Of a stretch of DNA of 64,000 nt, positions 1 through 8,501 are shown one piece after another. The DNA lies in the NCBI GenBank assembly GCA_913061265.1, contig CAJXVS010000003.1, forward strand, positions 1-64,000. Direction: 5' to 3'. Source of the DNA: an uncultured Halobacteriovorax sp. Its GTDB lineage: Bacteria > Bdellovibrionota > Bacteriovoracia > Bacteriovoracales > Bacteriovoracaceae. Below the pieces are notes generated by a model. That model made no database searches and was not told the DNA's origin. It saw only the letters and a program-made list of their open reading frames with translations. The position numbers were made by a program, and so were the translations under genes. Positions within the stretch are counted from its first letter, which is position 1; the number at the start of each line of letters is the position of its first letter.

Positions 1-50
1 TACGAGATCATGCCTAGTCTCGTGGGCTCGGAGATGTGTATAAGAGACAG
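1..50 (+). other. Untrimmed Illumina Nextera i7 adapter (not genomic)
   Basis: Bases 1-8 match the end of the P7 flow-cell primer, 9-16 (CATGCCTA) sit where the 8-base i7 index belongs, 17-31 (GTCTCGTGGGCTCGG) are the Nextera read-2 segment, and 32-50 (AGATGTGTATAAGAGACAG) are the Tn5 mosaic end. The order and lengths are exactly those of a Nextera library adapter. Genomic DNA begins at 51. The window therefore starts at a contig end with adapter contamination; no biology should be read from these bases. Confidence 0.97.
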
Positions 51-139
51 TCGCTCAACTAATTCGGAAAAACCTACCTATACTCCTAGGCCTGAGAATA
101 CATTAAAATTTAATTAAACAACTTTGATAGGAAATCTTC

Positions 140-1693
140 ATGAGAACCCAATTTACAATTGTAAGTCTTATTATTTTGGCTGCCCAAGGTGCACTGGCAT
201 ACTTCTATCCTCTTTCAGCTTGGGGTTTTATTATAACTGCACCACTTTTTCTTTTAGGTGTTTATGAAATGCTTCAAAGAAAAAGAACCTTGATGAGAAA
301 CTACCCTCTCTTTGGAAGAATGCGGTATGTGATGGAAATTCTAAGACCTAAGATCTATCAATACTTTGTTGAATCAGATACTGATGGAACACCTATCTCT
401 CGAATCTACCGTTCACTTGTTTATCAACGTGCCAAGAGGCAAACAGCGACAACTCCTTTTGGAACTCAACTTGATGTTTACGAGCCAGGGTATGAATGGG
501 TAAATCATTCAATGAACCCTCTTCCATTAGAAGATGTTAAAGCAGATGACCTTCGTATAACTGTTGGTGGGCCAAGTTGCGCAAAACCATATAGCCTTTC
601 AATCTTAAATATCTCAGCCATGAGTTATGGCTCACTAAGCTCTACCGCCATCGAGGCCCTCAATTGGGGAGCGAAGATTGGTGGCTTTGCACATAATACT
701 GGAGAAGGTTCAGCCTCAATCTTTCACCTCAAACATGAAGGTGATCTCATCTGGCAAATTGGAACAGGTTACTTTGGGTGTAGACATGAAGATGGAACTT
801 TTAACCCCCAAGCCTTTGCTGAAAGGGCCAATTCACCTTCAGTGAAAATGATTGAAATCAAGCTCTCTCAAGGAGCAAAACCTGGGCATGGCGGAATTCT
901 TCCTGCGAAGAAAAACACTCCCCTTATTGCAAAAGCTAGAGGCGTTGAACCCTATACAACTGTTTCTTCCCCATCGAATCATTCTTCATTTTCAGATCAT
1001 AAAGGTCTTTTAAACTTTGTAGCTGAGCTCAGAGAACTTTCAGGTGGAAAACCAGTAGGATTTAAACTCTGCTTTGGTAATCCCGTAGATTTTGAAAACC
1101 TTTGTAAGGCCATGGTTGAGACAAAGATACTTCCAGATTTTATTTCAATCGATGGTGGCGAAGGTGGAACTGGAGCTGCCCCCCTTGAGTTCTCAAACTC
1201 AATTGGAATGAGCTTAAGAGATGGACTTATCTACGCAACGGACTATTTAAAAGCTTATGACCTTAAAAAAGATATTAAAGTTCTGGCCTCAGGAAAGATC
1301 CTAACAGGTTTTGATATTATTCGCGCTATTTCTATTGGAGCAGACGCTTGTTATTCAGCAAGAGGAATGATGCTCTCTCTAGGATGTATTCAGGCCCTAG
1401 AATGTAATACAAATAAATGCCCAGCAGGAGTTGCTACGCAAAATCCAGCGCTCTACAAGGGGCTTGATGTCGCTGATAAGCATTACCGAGTTGCAAGTTA
1501 TCATCACGAGACAGTTCATGCAGTGGCTGAGATGTTAGCCTCTATGGGACATAAAGATACTCTGAAACTCAACAGGTCTTCTGTCTGGAGGCGTGTGTCT
1601 CCTACAATTATTAGAAGTTACTGTGAGTTATTTCCGGATAAGAATATTGGATCTTCTCTTTTAGAGAATGCACCAAAGAGTACAGCCTCTTAA
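140..1693 (+). CDS. FMN-binding glutamate synthase family protein, membrane-anchored
   Basis: A 517-residue protein with two hydrophobic N-terminal segments (about residues 5-45) followed by a domain like the FMN/Fe-S synthase domain of the large glutamate synthase subunit. Visible landmarks are a glycine-rich FMN-binding stretch (SIDGGEGGTGAAP) and a cysteine cluster with C-x5-C-x4-C spacing ending in NKCPAGVATQ (about residues 415-435), which in GltB carries a 3Fe-4S centre. The glutaminase domain of GltB is absent, so this is the stand-alone family whose true substrate is not established. The ATG follows TAGGAAATCTTC, an acceptable ribosome site. Its stop overlaps the convergent M48 gene by four bases. 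Family call is firm; the reaction is not. Confidence 0.88.
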   Translation: MRTQFTIVSLIILAAQGALAYFYPLSAWGFIITAPLFLLGVYEMLQRKRTLMRNYPLFGRMRYVMEILRPKIYQYFVESDTDGTPISRIYRSLVYQRAKRQTATTPFGTQLDVYEPGYEWVNHSMNPLPLEDVKADDLRITVGGPSCAKPYSLSILNISAMSYGSLSSTAIEALNWGAKIGGFAHNTGEGSASIFHLKHEGDLIWQIGTGYFGCRHEDGTFNPQAFAERANSPSVKMIEIKLSQGAKPGHGGILPAKKNTPLIAKARGVEPYTTVSSPSNHSSFSDHKGLLNFVAELRELSGGKPVGFKLCFGNPVDFENLCKAMVETKILPDFISIDGGEGGTGAAPLEFSNSIGMSLRDGLIYATDYLKAYDLKKDIKVLASGKILTGFDIIRAISIGADACYSARGMMLSLGCIQALECNTNKCPAGVATQNPALYKGLDVADKHYRVASYHHETVHAVAEMLASMGHKDTLKLNRSSVWRRVSPTIIRSYCELFPDKNIGSSLLENAPKSTAS

Positions 1694-2673
1694 AAAAGAG
1701 ACTGAGCTTTCTTAAACTCTCTAGAAGAAATAATCCCAGCACTACCAGAGAACTCTCTTGAGAGTTCTTGTTGCTGGGCGACTCTTTGCCTGCTCGGTGG
1801 ATGAGTTGAGAGAGCATCGGTAAAAGAGGCCATAACTCTATTTTGCCCGCTCTTATGTTGCTCTTCCATCTTTAATAGTTCTGCATAAAAGTTACCTACA
1901 TATCCAGAATGAAAGCCGGCCTTCATTGCCGTTTTAAATCCGATACGATCAGCTTCCATTTCATCCTCTCTAGAGTTTGCCATGAATTTAAATTTTTGAA
2001 TAAGGAGTCCACCTGCCCCTCCAGCTAGAGCCCCATAGGCTGCCACTCTCTGAAGACAATCTCGGTCATCTTCTCTACAAAGTTTCTTGCCTAAGAAAAA
2101 ACCTCCTGCCCCTCCAATCAATCCCCCAATAGCTCCGTATATAAGGGACTTCTTTTGTTCAGACTTTGCTTTGTTCATCCTCTCAGCCGTATGCCTAGCT
2201 TGAACATGTCCAATCTCATGACCAACAACTCCTGCCAGTTCTGCTTCAGTCTTAGCCATCTTTAGTAGGGGTGTCGTTACAAAAACTTGCCCTGCAGGAA
2301 GAGCAAAGGCATTAACCATCTTTGCGTCCACTAAGGTAAATTGGTATTGGTAAGGGTTTCCATTTAAACCGTTAGCCGAAGCTATCTTATGCCCTAAGTT
2401 AGAAATATATCCCTGAGCATAACTATTCTTAACAGGAGGATATTCTTTCATCATTTGAGGTAAGTACTCTTGAGTCATTTTCTTTTCGTCAGCGACACTA
2501 AGAGCGGTATCCTGCCCCTTATTATCTCCTTCTCTATAACGAGACTTCTCAGAACTAGAACAACTTGCGATTAAGATAGGAAGGGCTGACAAGAATGCCC
2601 TTCTTCCTAAAGAAGTAGAACATAGGGCGCTTAAGTCTTGATTCATTTTATTAAGAATTATTTTTTGGTCCAT
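1690..2673 (-). CDS. M48-family zinc metalloprotease lipoprotein
   Basis: About 327 residues. The HEIGH zinc motif (GHEIGHVQARH, near residue 151) and the downstream glutamate ligand region (SREDEMEADRIG, near 233) define an M48 (HtpX/BepA/LoiP-like) peptidase. The N-terminus has a twin-arginine-like stretch GRRAFLSALP running into a lipobox (LIASC), suggesting a Tat- or Sec-exported periplasmic lipoprotein. Two glycine-rich hydrophobic patches lie between the zinc ligands. I chose ATG at 2673, preceded by TTGGAGAATCTA, over an in-frame TTG at 2685. Known relatives take part in envelope quality control, turning over or assembling outer-membrane proteins; that role here is inferred. Confidence 0.9.
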   Translation of the reverse strand: MDQKIILNKMNQDLSALCSTSLGRRAFLSALPILIASCSSSEKSRYREGDNKGQDTALSVADEKKMTQEYLPQMMKEYPPVKNSYAQGYISNLGHKIASANGLNGNPYQYQFTLVDAKMVNAFALPAGQVFVTTPLLKMAKTEAELAGVVGHEIGHVQARHTAERMNKAKSEQKKSLIYGAIGGLIGGAGGFFLGKKLCREDDRDCLQRVAAYGALAGGAGGLLIQKFKFMANSREDEMEADRIGFKTAMKAGFHSGYVGNFYAELLKMEEQHKSGQNRVMASFTDALSTHPPSRQRVAQQQELSREFSGSAGIISSREFKKAQSLF

Positions 2674-2751
2674 TAGATTCTCCAAATCATTTAAGAATGA
2701 TTATTATAATCTTTCTGGAGAAGATTTCACTTATTTTTTAAGGCGTATTAG

Positions 2752-3000
2752 CTAACTTTTTCCAAAGATTGAAAATGGTTCTACAGATTCTTCCATAGTT
2801 CCCTTTACATCTAAAAAGAAAAGTTCCTCTAGGTTCACATCAAAATAGTAGGCCATTTTTAATGCTAATTCTAATTGAGGTAAGCTCTTACCTGACTCAA
2901 TTGAGTGGATAGTTTGCCTAGTCGTTCCTACACCTTCAGCTAATTCTTGTTGGGTAACGCCGTAGTCTCGCCTGATGTCTTTTAAATTGTTTGTAATCAT
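2752..3000 (-). CDS. XRE-family helix-turn-helix regulator
   Basis: An 82-residue protein that is almost entirely a Cro/CI-type DNA-binding domain: the helix-turn-helix is in TQQELAEGVGTTRQTIHSIE (about residues 16-35), followed by LPQLELALKMAYYF and NLEELFFLD, the pattern of small YgzD-like regulators. The last 15 residues are family-unlike. It is divergent from the lysine-rich protein at 3171, and the 170 bp between them holds two inverted repeats (3026-3040, 3056-3088) that are natural candidates for its operators. Autoregulation and control of the neighbour are inferences. Confidence 0.88.
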   Translation of the reverse strand: MITNNLKDIRRDYGVTQQELAEGVGTTRQTIHSIESGKSLPQLELALKMAYYFDVNLEELFFLDVKGTMEESVEPFSIFGKS

Positions 3001-3025
3001 ACAATTATTCCTGACCGTAGTTATT

Positions 3026-3088
3026 CACCTTAAAAAGGTGCGCCTAATATCGTAAACTTTACATTACATTACAATAGGCATGTAAAGT
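3026..3088. promoter_or_regulatory. Two inverted repeats between divergent XRE and histone-like genes
   Basis: 3026-3040 reads CACCTT-AAA-AAGGTG, a perfect 6-bp inverted repeat. 3056-3088 has perfect 9-bp arms ACTTTACAT and ATGTAAAGT separated by 15 bases, with extra ATTACA copies inside. Both lie between the divergent start codons at 3000 and 3171, where an XRE repressor would be expected to bind. Operator function is inferred from position and symmetry only. Confidence 0.45.
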
Positions 3089-3170
3089 ATGCATTACACC
3101 CCCACCTTGCATTTTTCTCCATAAAAGCTACATTAGGTTTGTAAACAAGCCCACCATAAAGAGGTAAAGA

Positions 3171-3671
3171 ATGGCTGACGTAAAAGACAAGATACTTGGA
3201 TCCTTTAAGACTCTCGAGAAGAACTTCATCGATTTCGCTCATAACAGTGAAATCCAAAAGACTATCGAAAGTGTAAAGAAAATGAAAACAAAGAGACAAA
3301 AGCAAGTCGATAAGATGTTGAATTCAAACATCAAAGAGCTTCGCAAGGGATATAACAAAGAAGTTAAGAACATGAAGAAGTTCTTTGAAAGCGAGATCGC
3401 AAAGACTAAGAAGCTTCTAGATCAGCAACTTAAAGAGCTTGAAAGCATCAAGAAAACTGTTGAGAGACATTTAGATGATGTGACTTCTGTAGCAAGAAAG
3501 GCCACAGGAACTTCTAAGACAAAGAAAAAAGCCACTAAGAAAAAGGCGTCGAAAAAGAAGGTAGCTAAAAAGGCGACAAAAAAGAAAGTAGCTAAGAAGA
3601 CGACTAAAAAGAAAGCGGTCAAGAAAGCTCCTGCTAAGAAAAAGAAAGTAACAAAAAAGAAGACAAAATAA
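3171..3671 (+). CDS. Histone H1-like / PhaF-like lysine-rich protein
   Basis: 166 residues in two parts. Residues 1-110 are a highly charged, helical, probably coiled-coil region without cysteines. Residues 115-166 are a low-complexity tail of repeated KKKATKKKASKKK-type units, like bacterial histone H1-like proteins (Hc1, AlgP) and the C-terminal tail of the phasin PhaF. Such tails bind DNA without sequence specificity. The start ATG follows AAAGAGGTAAAGA, a good ribosome site. It is divergent from an XRE regulator. Either a nucleoid-compacting protein or a granule-associated phasin-like protein fits; a PhaR-type regulator lies 14 kb away but no PHA synthase is in the window. Confidence 0.7.
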   Translation: MADVKDKILGSFKTLEKNFIDFAHNSEIQKTIESVKKMKTKRQKQVDKMLNSNIKELRKGYNKEVKNMKKFFESEIAKTKKLLDQQLKELESIKKTVERHLDDVTSVARKATGTSKTKKKATKKKASKKKVAKKATKKKVAKKTTKKKAVKKAPAKKKKVTKKKTK

Positions 3672-3713
3672 GGATTTAGACCGGTCTTAGGATCGATTTA
3701 ATGTGCCCGAATT

Positions 3714-3744
3714 GCCTCCAGGACAGAGCTCCTGGCCTGGAGGC
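3714..3744. other. GC-rich hairpin downstream of the lysine-rich gene
   Basis: Perfect 9-bp arms GCCTCCAGG and CCTGGAGGC with a 13-base loop, unusually GC-rich for this AT-rich window. There is no T-run on either side, so it is not a standard intrinsic terminator. A second 10-bp palindrome, AGACCGGTCT, lies just upstream at 3678-3687. It could be an mRNA 3' structure, an attenuator for 3823 or a protein site; the sequence does not decide. Confidence 0.45.
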
Positions 3745-3822
3745 TCCCCTACAACCCATCGAAATCACTAAAATCTATAAGATAGTTCTTGAGTCAATCC
3801 CTCGCCTAACCGATGAGATTAT

Positions 3823-4062
3823 ATGCCCAAGATAGATAATATTCTTCAACAACAACCTCTAGAGATAGCCAATAAGGTTATGGAGGCCATAGACAGGCGT
3901 GAGAAACTTAAAAACGTCGGAAAGAGCGTCTATAGTGGGGACCTGTCTTGGAAAAAAGTTACAACAGAGAGTGAGCATCATAAACTAGCTAAATACCAGC
4001 CTAACCAACCCTCTCTCTCTAGCCTGACTCAAAATCACTCAAAAAAACTCGACATTATTTAG
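3823..4062 (+). CDS. Small hypothetical protein
   Basis: A 79-residue open frame starting MPKIDNILQQQPLEIANK and ending before tRNA-Leu. It is charged, has no signal peptide, membrane segment, cysteine or recognisable motif. The ribosome site is weak (GATGAG nine bases before the ATG). Composition is protein-like and no longer frame competes on either strand, so I keep it with moderate doubt. I do not recognise it. Confidence 0.45.
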   Translation: MPKIDNILQQQPLEIANKVMEAIDRREKLKNVGKSVYSGDLSWKKVTTESEHHKLAKYQPNQPSLSSLTQNHSKKLDII

Positions 4063-4124
4063 CTCTGCGCCATAACAGAACTCTTGCCAAGCCCTCAAAA
4101 TCTCAGTAAAACATATCTCACAGT

Positions 4125-4208
4125 GCCCAGGTGGTGAAATTGGTAGACACGCTAGACTTAGGATCTAGTGCCTTTGGTGTGGAGGTTCAAGTCCTCTCCT
4201 GGGCACCA
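4125..4208 (+). tRNA. tRNA-Leu (anticodon UAG)
   Basis: An 84-base class II tRNA with the CCA end encoded (4206-4208). Acceptor arms GCCCAGG (4125-4131) and CCTGGGC (4198-4204) pair perfectly; the D-arm contains GGTGAAATTGGTAGAC; the anticodon stem CTAGA/TCTAG encloses the loop CTTAGGA, giving anticodon TAG; a long variable arm and a GGTTCAAGTCC T-arm follow. It reads CUN leucine codons. A short T-run (4212-4217) just downstream may help terminate transcription. Confidence 0.97.
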
Positions 4209-4275
4209 ACTCTTTTTTAGAGATTCCACTTAAAAAATCATTTTAAATTTATTGATTGAGTGTTTGAAGCTAGCC

Positions 4276-7269
4276 CTAACTAGCTTTGCGTTCGATCTTA
4301 TTGAGCTTCTGCTCGAGCTCGGCCATCTTGTTTTTAAGTAAGTTGTTCTCTGTTGTTAAGCCAACAGCTTCTTTCTTCTTAGAATCAAGCTGAGAACTTA
4401 ACCTCTGCGTATCCATAGACATCTTTTCTCTAGAGGTTTCAAGTTGTTTTAACTTTAACGCTAACTTAGCTTCTCTACCTGATGATGGAGACTTTCCACC
4501 TGAGGACATCTTCCCTCTTCCCTTATTCGCTGACTCTACTTGAGCATTTAAGAATTTCATTTTCTGTTCTAGTTGCTTGCAACGGATCGTAATGGCCTTT
4601 GTCTGATCAGAGATTTTTCCATTTTCGATTTTCAGGGTTTGAATCTCTTTATCTTTGTCCTTTAATTCCATTGAATGATCAGCGCTTGGCTTAGAGTCTT
4701 TATCTTTTAAGATGGTCGCTTCTGTCTCTTTTTGTTTAATCTCTCGCAAGGCCGCTCGAAGCTTAACTTCAAGGTTGGCTTTTTCAACTTTAAACGCTTG
4801 CATCGCCTCTAAAGCAGCACGGTTTTGCTCTTTAACTCTTTCTAGCTCTACATTTTCTTTATGGTTGCCGTCTTGTTTTCCCATCTCGATACGACGATTC
4901 ATATTGTCGATAGTCCTATCTTTTACTTCAATTTGACTCTGAAGAAGCCTATTTTCATTCGAGACCTTCTTCATTTCAACAGCGAGGTCGTTATCCCCAT
5001 CTTTACTTTTTGAATCAAGGACGGTGTTTATTCTTTGTTCTAACTGCTCAATCTTTTTATCTTTGTTTTCTAAGGCTACAGATTGGCTTTCTTTTAATTT
5101 ATCAAAAGCAATATCTCTAATTGAGATTTCTTTCTTAAGAAGATCAACACTTCCTTTTAATAGTTTAAACTCTTTTGTCTCTTCACTATTAGCTGACGTA
5201 ATATTATCATTTTCACTAGTCTGACTCTCTTCATATAACTTTGTTTTTAGTGAACTGTTTTCTTCTTTAATTGTATCAAGGACTTTTTTCATCCTAAGGA
5301 TTTGTTCATCCCTCATGGCTACGGCCTGAAGAGATCTTTCTTTTTCCAATTTTTCTTTTGTTCTTTGAACTGAATCAAGCTTCTCCGCAATAAGCCTATC
5401 AGATGAATTATCTGCGATTCCTCTTGCAACTGCCTCACCTAATTCTTCACTTCCTAATCCCTCTTTAAAAACCTGCTTTAGTTCTTCTTCGATTTCTTCA
5501 ATACTAGAGGTCTCTTCTCCATTTCTCATTTTCTCTAAGTTCGCATTTAGTTTTTCAGTAATCTTTCTTTTCTTCTCTTCCCACTCACCACTTAGAATTA
5601 ATTCTTCTTGATCATGCTTTCTTTTATTTCTTGCCCGCATTTCTTCACGGACATTTCCTAATTCAACATCTTCTTGTTCAGTTTTTTCCGTTTTAATATT
5701 TAAAATTTCTTCTTGCTGATTCTTCTTAGACTTAGGAGCACCCTGAGAATTGAGGTTCTTAAATTTTAGAACACCTTTTTCTTCTTCTTCGCCTCCTAAA
5801 GACTTAACAAAGAGGTCTTTTTCTTTCTTCTTTTCAGTCGAGCCAATGATTGTTTTAAAATCATCTTTTTCTTCTTCACCACCAGAGACCTTCTTACTAA
5901 ACTCTTCTTCATCTTCTAGGCCTTTAACATTTTGAACTTCATCTTCTTCATCTTCTAGGCTTTTAATATTTTGAACTTCAGTTTCTTCATCTGAGTTAGA
6001 TAGAGTTACGACATCATCAACTTCAAGCTCCGTTAGATTATCTAATACGGTTTGCAGAAATTCTTCTTTATCTAAACCACCCTTTACAGTGTTAATCGTT
6101 TCTTCAACCTCTTCGGCCATGGTTTCGCTCTTAAAGCACTTTAAGATTAACTCTCTATCATTTTGCTCTAATTGAGTAATAACGGACTGATCAGGAAATT
6201 TCCTTAAATACTTAGCAATGTCGCGAATATTTAAGTCTTCATCAAGAGGTGCATCCTCTTCATTTTCTCGATATTTTTTTATAAATTGAACGAGTTTTTT
6301 AATATTAGGTAAATTTCGAGTTTCCTCTATTCCTTCTTCTTCAAAGGTTTCAACGATAGAACCCGGAATATTTTCGTAGGTAACTTCAACTTCTTCTTGG
6401 GATAGCTTAATCTTACTCGTGATATTATTTTTCCTAAGCTCTTTATGCTCTTCGTAAGTATAGAGTTGATTAATAAGCACTGAAGGAAAAAAGTCCTTAC
6501 TTAAAGAGGACTCGTCTTTTAGCCAAACCCCAGTAAAGAGAAGCTTGTTAGACTTTTCTAGATAGTGAAGATCAAGAGCATGAGTTTGTTTGGAGCAGAT
6601 ATTAAGAAGGCCCACATAAGCGTTAGAGCTCTCCTTATCTTGAAGAGATTGAAGGATATAGTCCTTATACATCTTTGATACTGGAGCTGTAATTTGAACG
6701 ACTAAGGCGTCCTCTGTTACTCCATAATCAACATCAAGAGGGAACCAACCAAGGTCTTCTTTTGCTAAAAAAGAGAAGAAGGAAGATCCAGCCGATAAAA
6801 ATGTTCTAAGACCTGAAACATCAGCTTTCTCACTATGAGCAAATTTAGTCACTATGTCTGAATAGTACCCAACTGTCAGAGGATTACTAAACTTTGTTGA
6901 AAAGCTTTTTTGAAGGATCTGCTCATAAGCCGACTCCATTTGAACGACAGCACTTTTTGTAAAGAATCTTTCGAGGATTACTTTACCAATATCAGATTTT
7001 GCAAAGTCAGGGTTAAAAATGACATCTCCCTGATTATTAAAGAATTCTTGTGTTTGACCAATGTTTTGAAAACTAAGAATTCTAGAGTCTTCGAAAAGTG
7101 CATTTTCTTCAAGAGAGAGACTCTCCGGCTTTAGAATGTATAGGGGAGCCCTATTATCGAGTTCATCGATAGATTGAACCACTTCAAGAATATCAAGGCT
7201 TAACACCTCTTCAATTTCTTGAGATAGTTTCTCGAATAAATTTAGAATAAGAATCTTATCTTGTTCCAA
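4276..7269 (-). CDS. Large acidic coiled-coil protein, function unknown
   Basis: 997 residues, cytoplasmic by sequence (no signal or membrane segment). Residues 1-290 look globular. Around 290-400 there is a helical region. About 430-510 holds imperfect acidic repeats of the type EDEEDEVQNVKGLEDEEE and VKSLGGEEEEKG. From about 550 to the end it is nearly continuous heptad-type coiled coil. The start is a TTG (7269) preceded by TAGAGGACATT. It follows the degenerate HD-GYP gene by 8 bases, so the two are surely cotranscribed and probably work together. I do not recognise a family; a scaffold or polar-organiser role would be a guess. Confidence 0.85.
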   Translation of the reverse strand: MEQDKILILNLFEKLSQEIEEVLSLDILEVVQSIDELDNRAPLYILKPESLSLEENALFEDSRILSFQNIGQTQEFFNNQGDVIFNPDFAKSDIGKVILERFFTKSAVVQMESAYEQILQKSFSTKFSNPLTVGYYSDIVTKFAHSEKADVSGLRTFLSAGSSFFSFLAKEDLGWFPLDVDYGVTEDALVVQITAPVSKMYKDYILQSLQDKESSNAYVGLLNICSKQTHALDLHYLEKSNKLLFTGVWLKDESSLSKDFFPSVLINQLYTYEEHKELRKNNITSKIKLSQEEVEVTYENIPGSIVETFEEEGIEETRNLPNIKKLVQFIKKYRENEEDAPLDEDLNIRDIAKYLRKFPDQSVITQLEQNDRELILKCFKSETMAEEVEETINTVKGGLDKEEFLQTVLDNLTELEVDDVVTLSNSDEETEVQNIKSLEDEEDEVQNVKGLEDEEEFSKKVSGGEEEKDDFKTIIGSTEKKKEKDLFVKSLGGEEEEKGVLKFKNLNSQGAPKSKKNQQEEILNIKTEKTEQEDVELGNVREEMRARNKRKHDQEELILSGEWEEKKRKITEKLNANLEKMRNGEETSSIEEIEEELKQVFKEGLGSEELGEAVARGIADNSSDRLIAEKLDSVQRTKEKLEKERSLQAVAMRDEQILRMKKVLDTIKEENSSLKTKLYEESQTSENDNITSANSEETKEFKLLKGSVDLLKKEISIRDIAFDKLKESQSVALENKDKKIEQLEQRINTVLDSKSKDGDNDLAVEMKKVSNENRLLQSQIEVKDRTIDNMNRRIEMGKQDGNHKENVELERVKEQNRAALEAMQAFKVEKANLEVKLRAALREIKQKETEATILKDKDSKPSADHSMELKDKDKEIQTLKIENGKISDQTKAITIRCKQLEQKMKFLNAQVESANKGRGKMSSGGKSPSSGREAKLALKLKQLETSREKMSMDTQRLSSQLDSKKKEAVGLTTENNLLKNKMAELEQKLNKIERKAS

Positions 7270-7277
7270 AATGTCCT

Positions 7278-8360
7278 CTATACTCCTGAGATTTCTAGAT
7301 ACTTAGCGTGATCTGAATCTCTGTTTTCAAATTCGTTAGTTATTATCTTTTTTAATCTTTTTGTTAATACTGTTTCTAGCTGAGCACCTCTTTCCATTAA
7401 ATTCTTAAACAGAGAGCTTGCATCTCCTCTTTCAAAGTTGAGGTCTCGAAAAGGAAGGCGATTATTTACAAAGATAATCAAACCTTCGATATCTGAAATT
7501 TCCCCTTCTCTTAGTCCTAGAGGAAAACCCTTTCCATTAATCTTTTCATGATGAACTTCGATAAAGTGAACGAGACCAGGATTAGAAATCCTCTTGCTGA
7601 ATAAACTAGATGCTCTCGAAGCGCTATTTTTTGAATGATTGAGAAAGGTTTCTTTTTCGCTTTCGCTCAAAGCTTCTTCCCATTCTGATCCATTATTTCT
7701 TTCGTTTTCAAGTGCTGAAATGAGATTTGTACTTAGAGTGACTTCATCTAGGCTACAGTCAAAGAGAAACGAGATATGATAGAGGTCTCTTAAAAGGTTA
7801 GTGTCTAGATAACCTACGACGACTCCAAGACAAACAAGCATAGATCCAATCACGCTTGATCTCTTAAACAATTCAGTACTTGATTCAAAGAGAAGATCTT
7901 CTTCTTCTTCAGAAAAAGAATAGAAGGTTTGCGCGCAAACAAAAGCTAAATCGAGCATGCCGACTTCTTCTTCCGCGTTCCAGTACCCCTTAGCTAACCA
8001 CTCAATAAGTCCTTCACGAATCTCAGCCTTGTCAGACTCTTCCTCTGCTTCAACAAAGGACTTGAATAGCTCTAGTCCTAACGAACAATAATGTTCATTA
8101 ATCTGTGGCTCTATCTCTAAAGTTTTATTGGCCTTTAAAAATTTGTTTAAGTAACTTTTTTGAATCCAGTCGCCTGAGTTGAATAGATTGATCCTCTTGC
8201 CGCTAGTCATGGTCCAAAATATCTGACCTACAGAAAAGTGCATTTCCATAATATTTAATACAAGAGGTTTCGATTCAATAGAAATCGGTTCGCGAAATTC
8301 TACTGATTCCTCTTCATCTTCCAAAAGGAAGCTTGCATTTTCTGACTGGTTTTTGCTCAT
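7278..8360 (-). CDS. Degenerate HD-GYP domain protein
   Basis: 360 residues. The C-terminal third contains HHEKINGKGFPLGL, which matches the HHExxDGxGYPxGL signature of HD-GYP domains, followed by the usual NNRL...-type helix (about 262-310). The metal-binding HD pair is not recognisable: where HDIGK is expected the sequence reads LLRDLYHISFLFD, so catalytic activity as a cyclic-di-GMP phosphodiesterase is unlikely. The N-terminal 180 residues are acidic and unassigned. Start ATG follows GAGGTGTAATATCTT. It is the first gene of a two-gene unit with the large coiled-coil protein. A signal-sensing or c-di-GMP-binding role is inferred. Confidence 0.72.
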   Translation of the reverse strand: MSKNQSENASFLLEDEEESVEFREPISIESKPLVLNIMEMHFSVGQIFWTMTSGKRINLFNSGDWIQKSYLNKFLKANKTLEIEPQINEHYCSLGLELFKSFVEAEEESDKAEIREGLIEWLAKGYWNAEEEVGMLDLAFVCAQTFYSFSEEEEDLLFESSTELFKRSSVIGSMLVCLGVVVGYLDTNLLRDLYHISFLFDCSLDEVTLSTNLISALENERNNGSEWEEALSESEKETFLNHSKNSASRASSLFSKRISNPGLVHFIEVHHEKINGKGFPLGLREGEISDIEGLIIFVNNRLPFRDLNFERGDASSLFKNLMERGAQLETVLTKRLKKIITNEFENRDSDHAKYLEISGV

Positions 8361-8501
8361 AAGATATTACACCTCATGATCTTTTCGGGTTTTAAGTATA
8401 TAGAATTAATGAAATCTTTATTTAAAAAGATACAGGAACAAAGTATTTCCCTCAGTTACCTAAAGGATTTTACTCGGGAATAGAACCTATTGATTCTAGG
8501 T

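Noticed and set aside
4712-5935. Plus-strand open frames opposite the coiled-coil gene
   Set aside because: Ser/Phe/Leu-rich antisense shadows of Lys/Glu-rich coding sequence; no start sites or family match.
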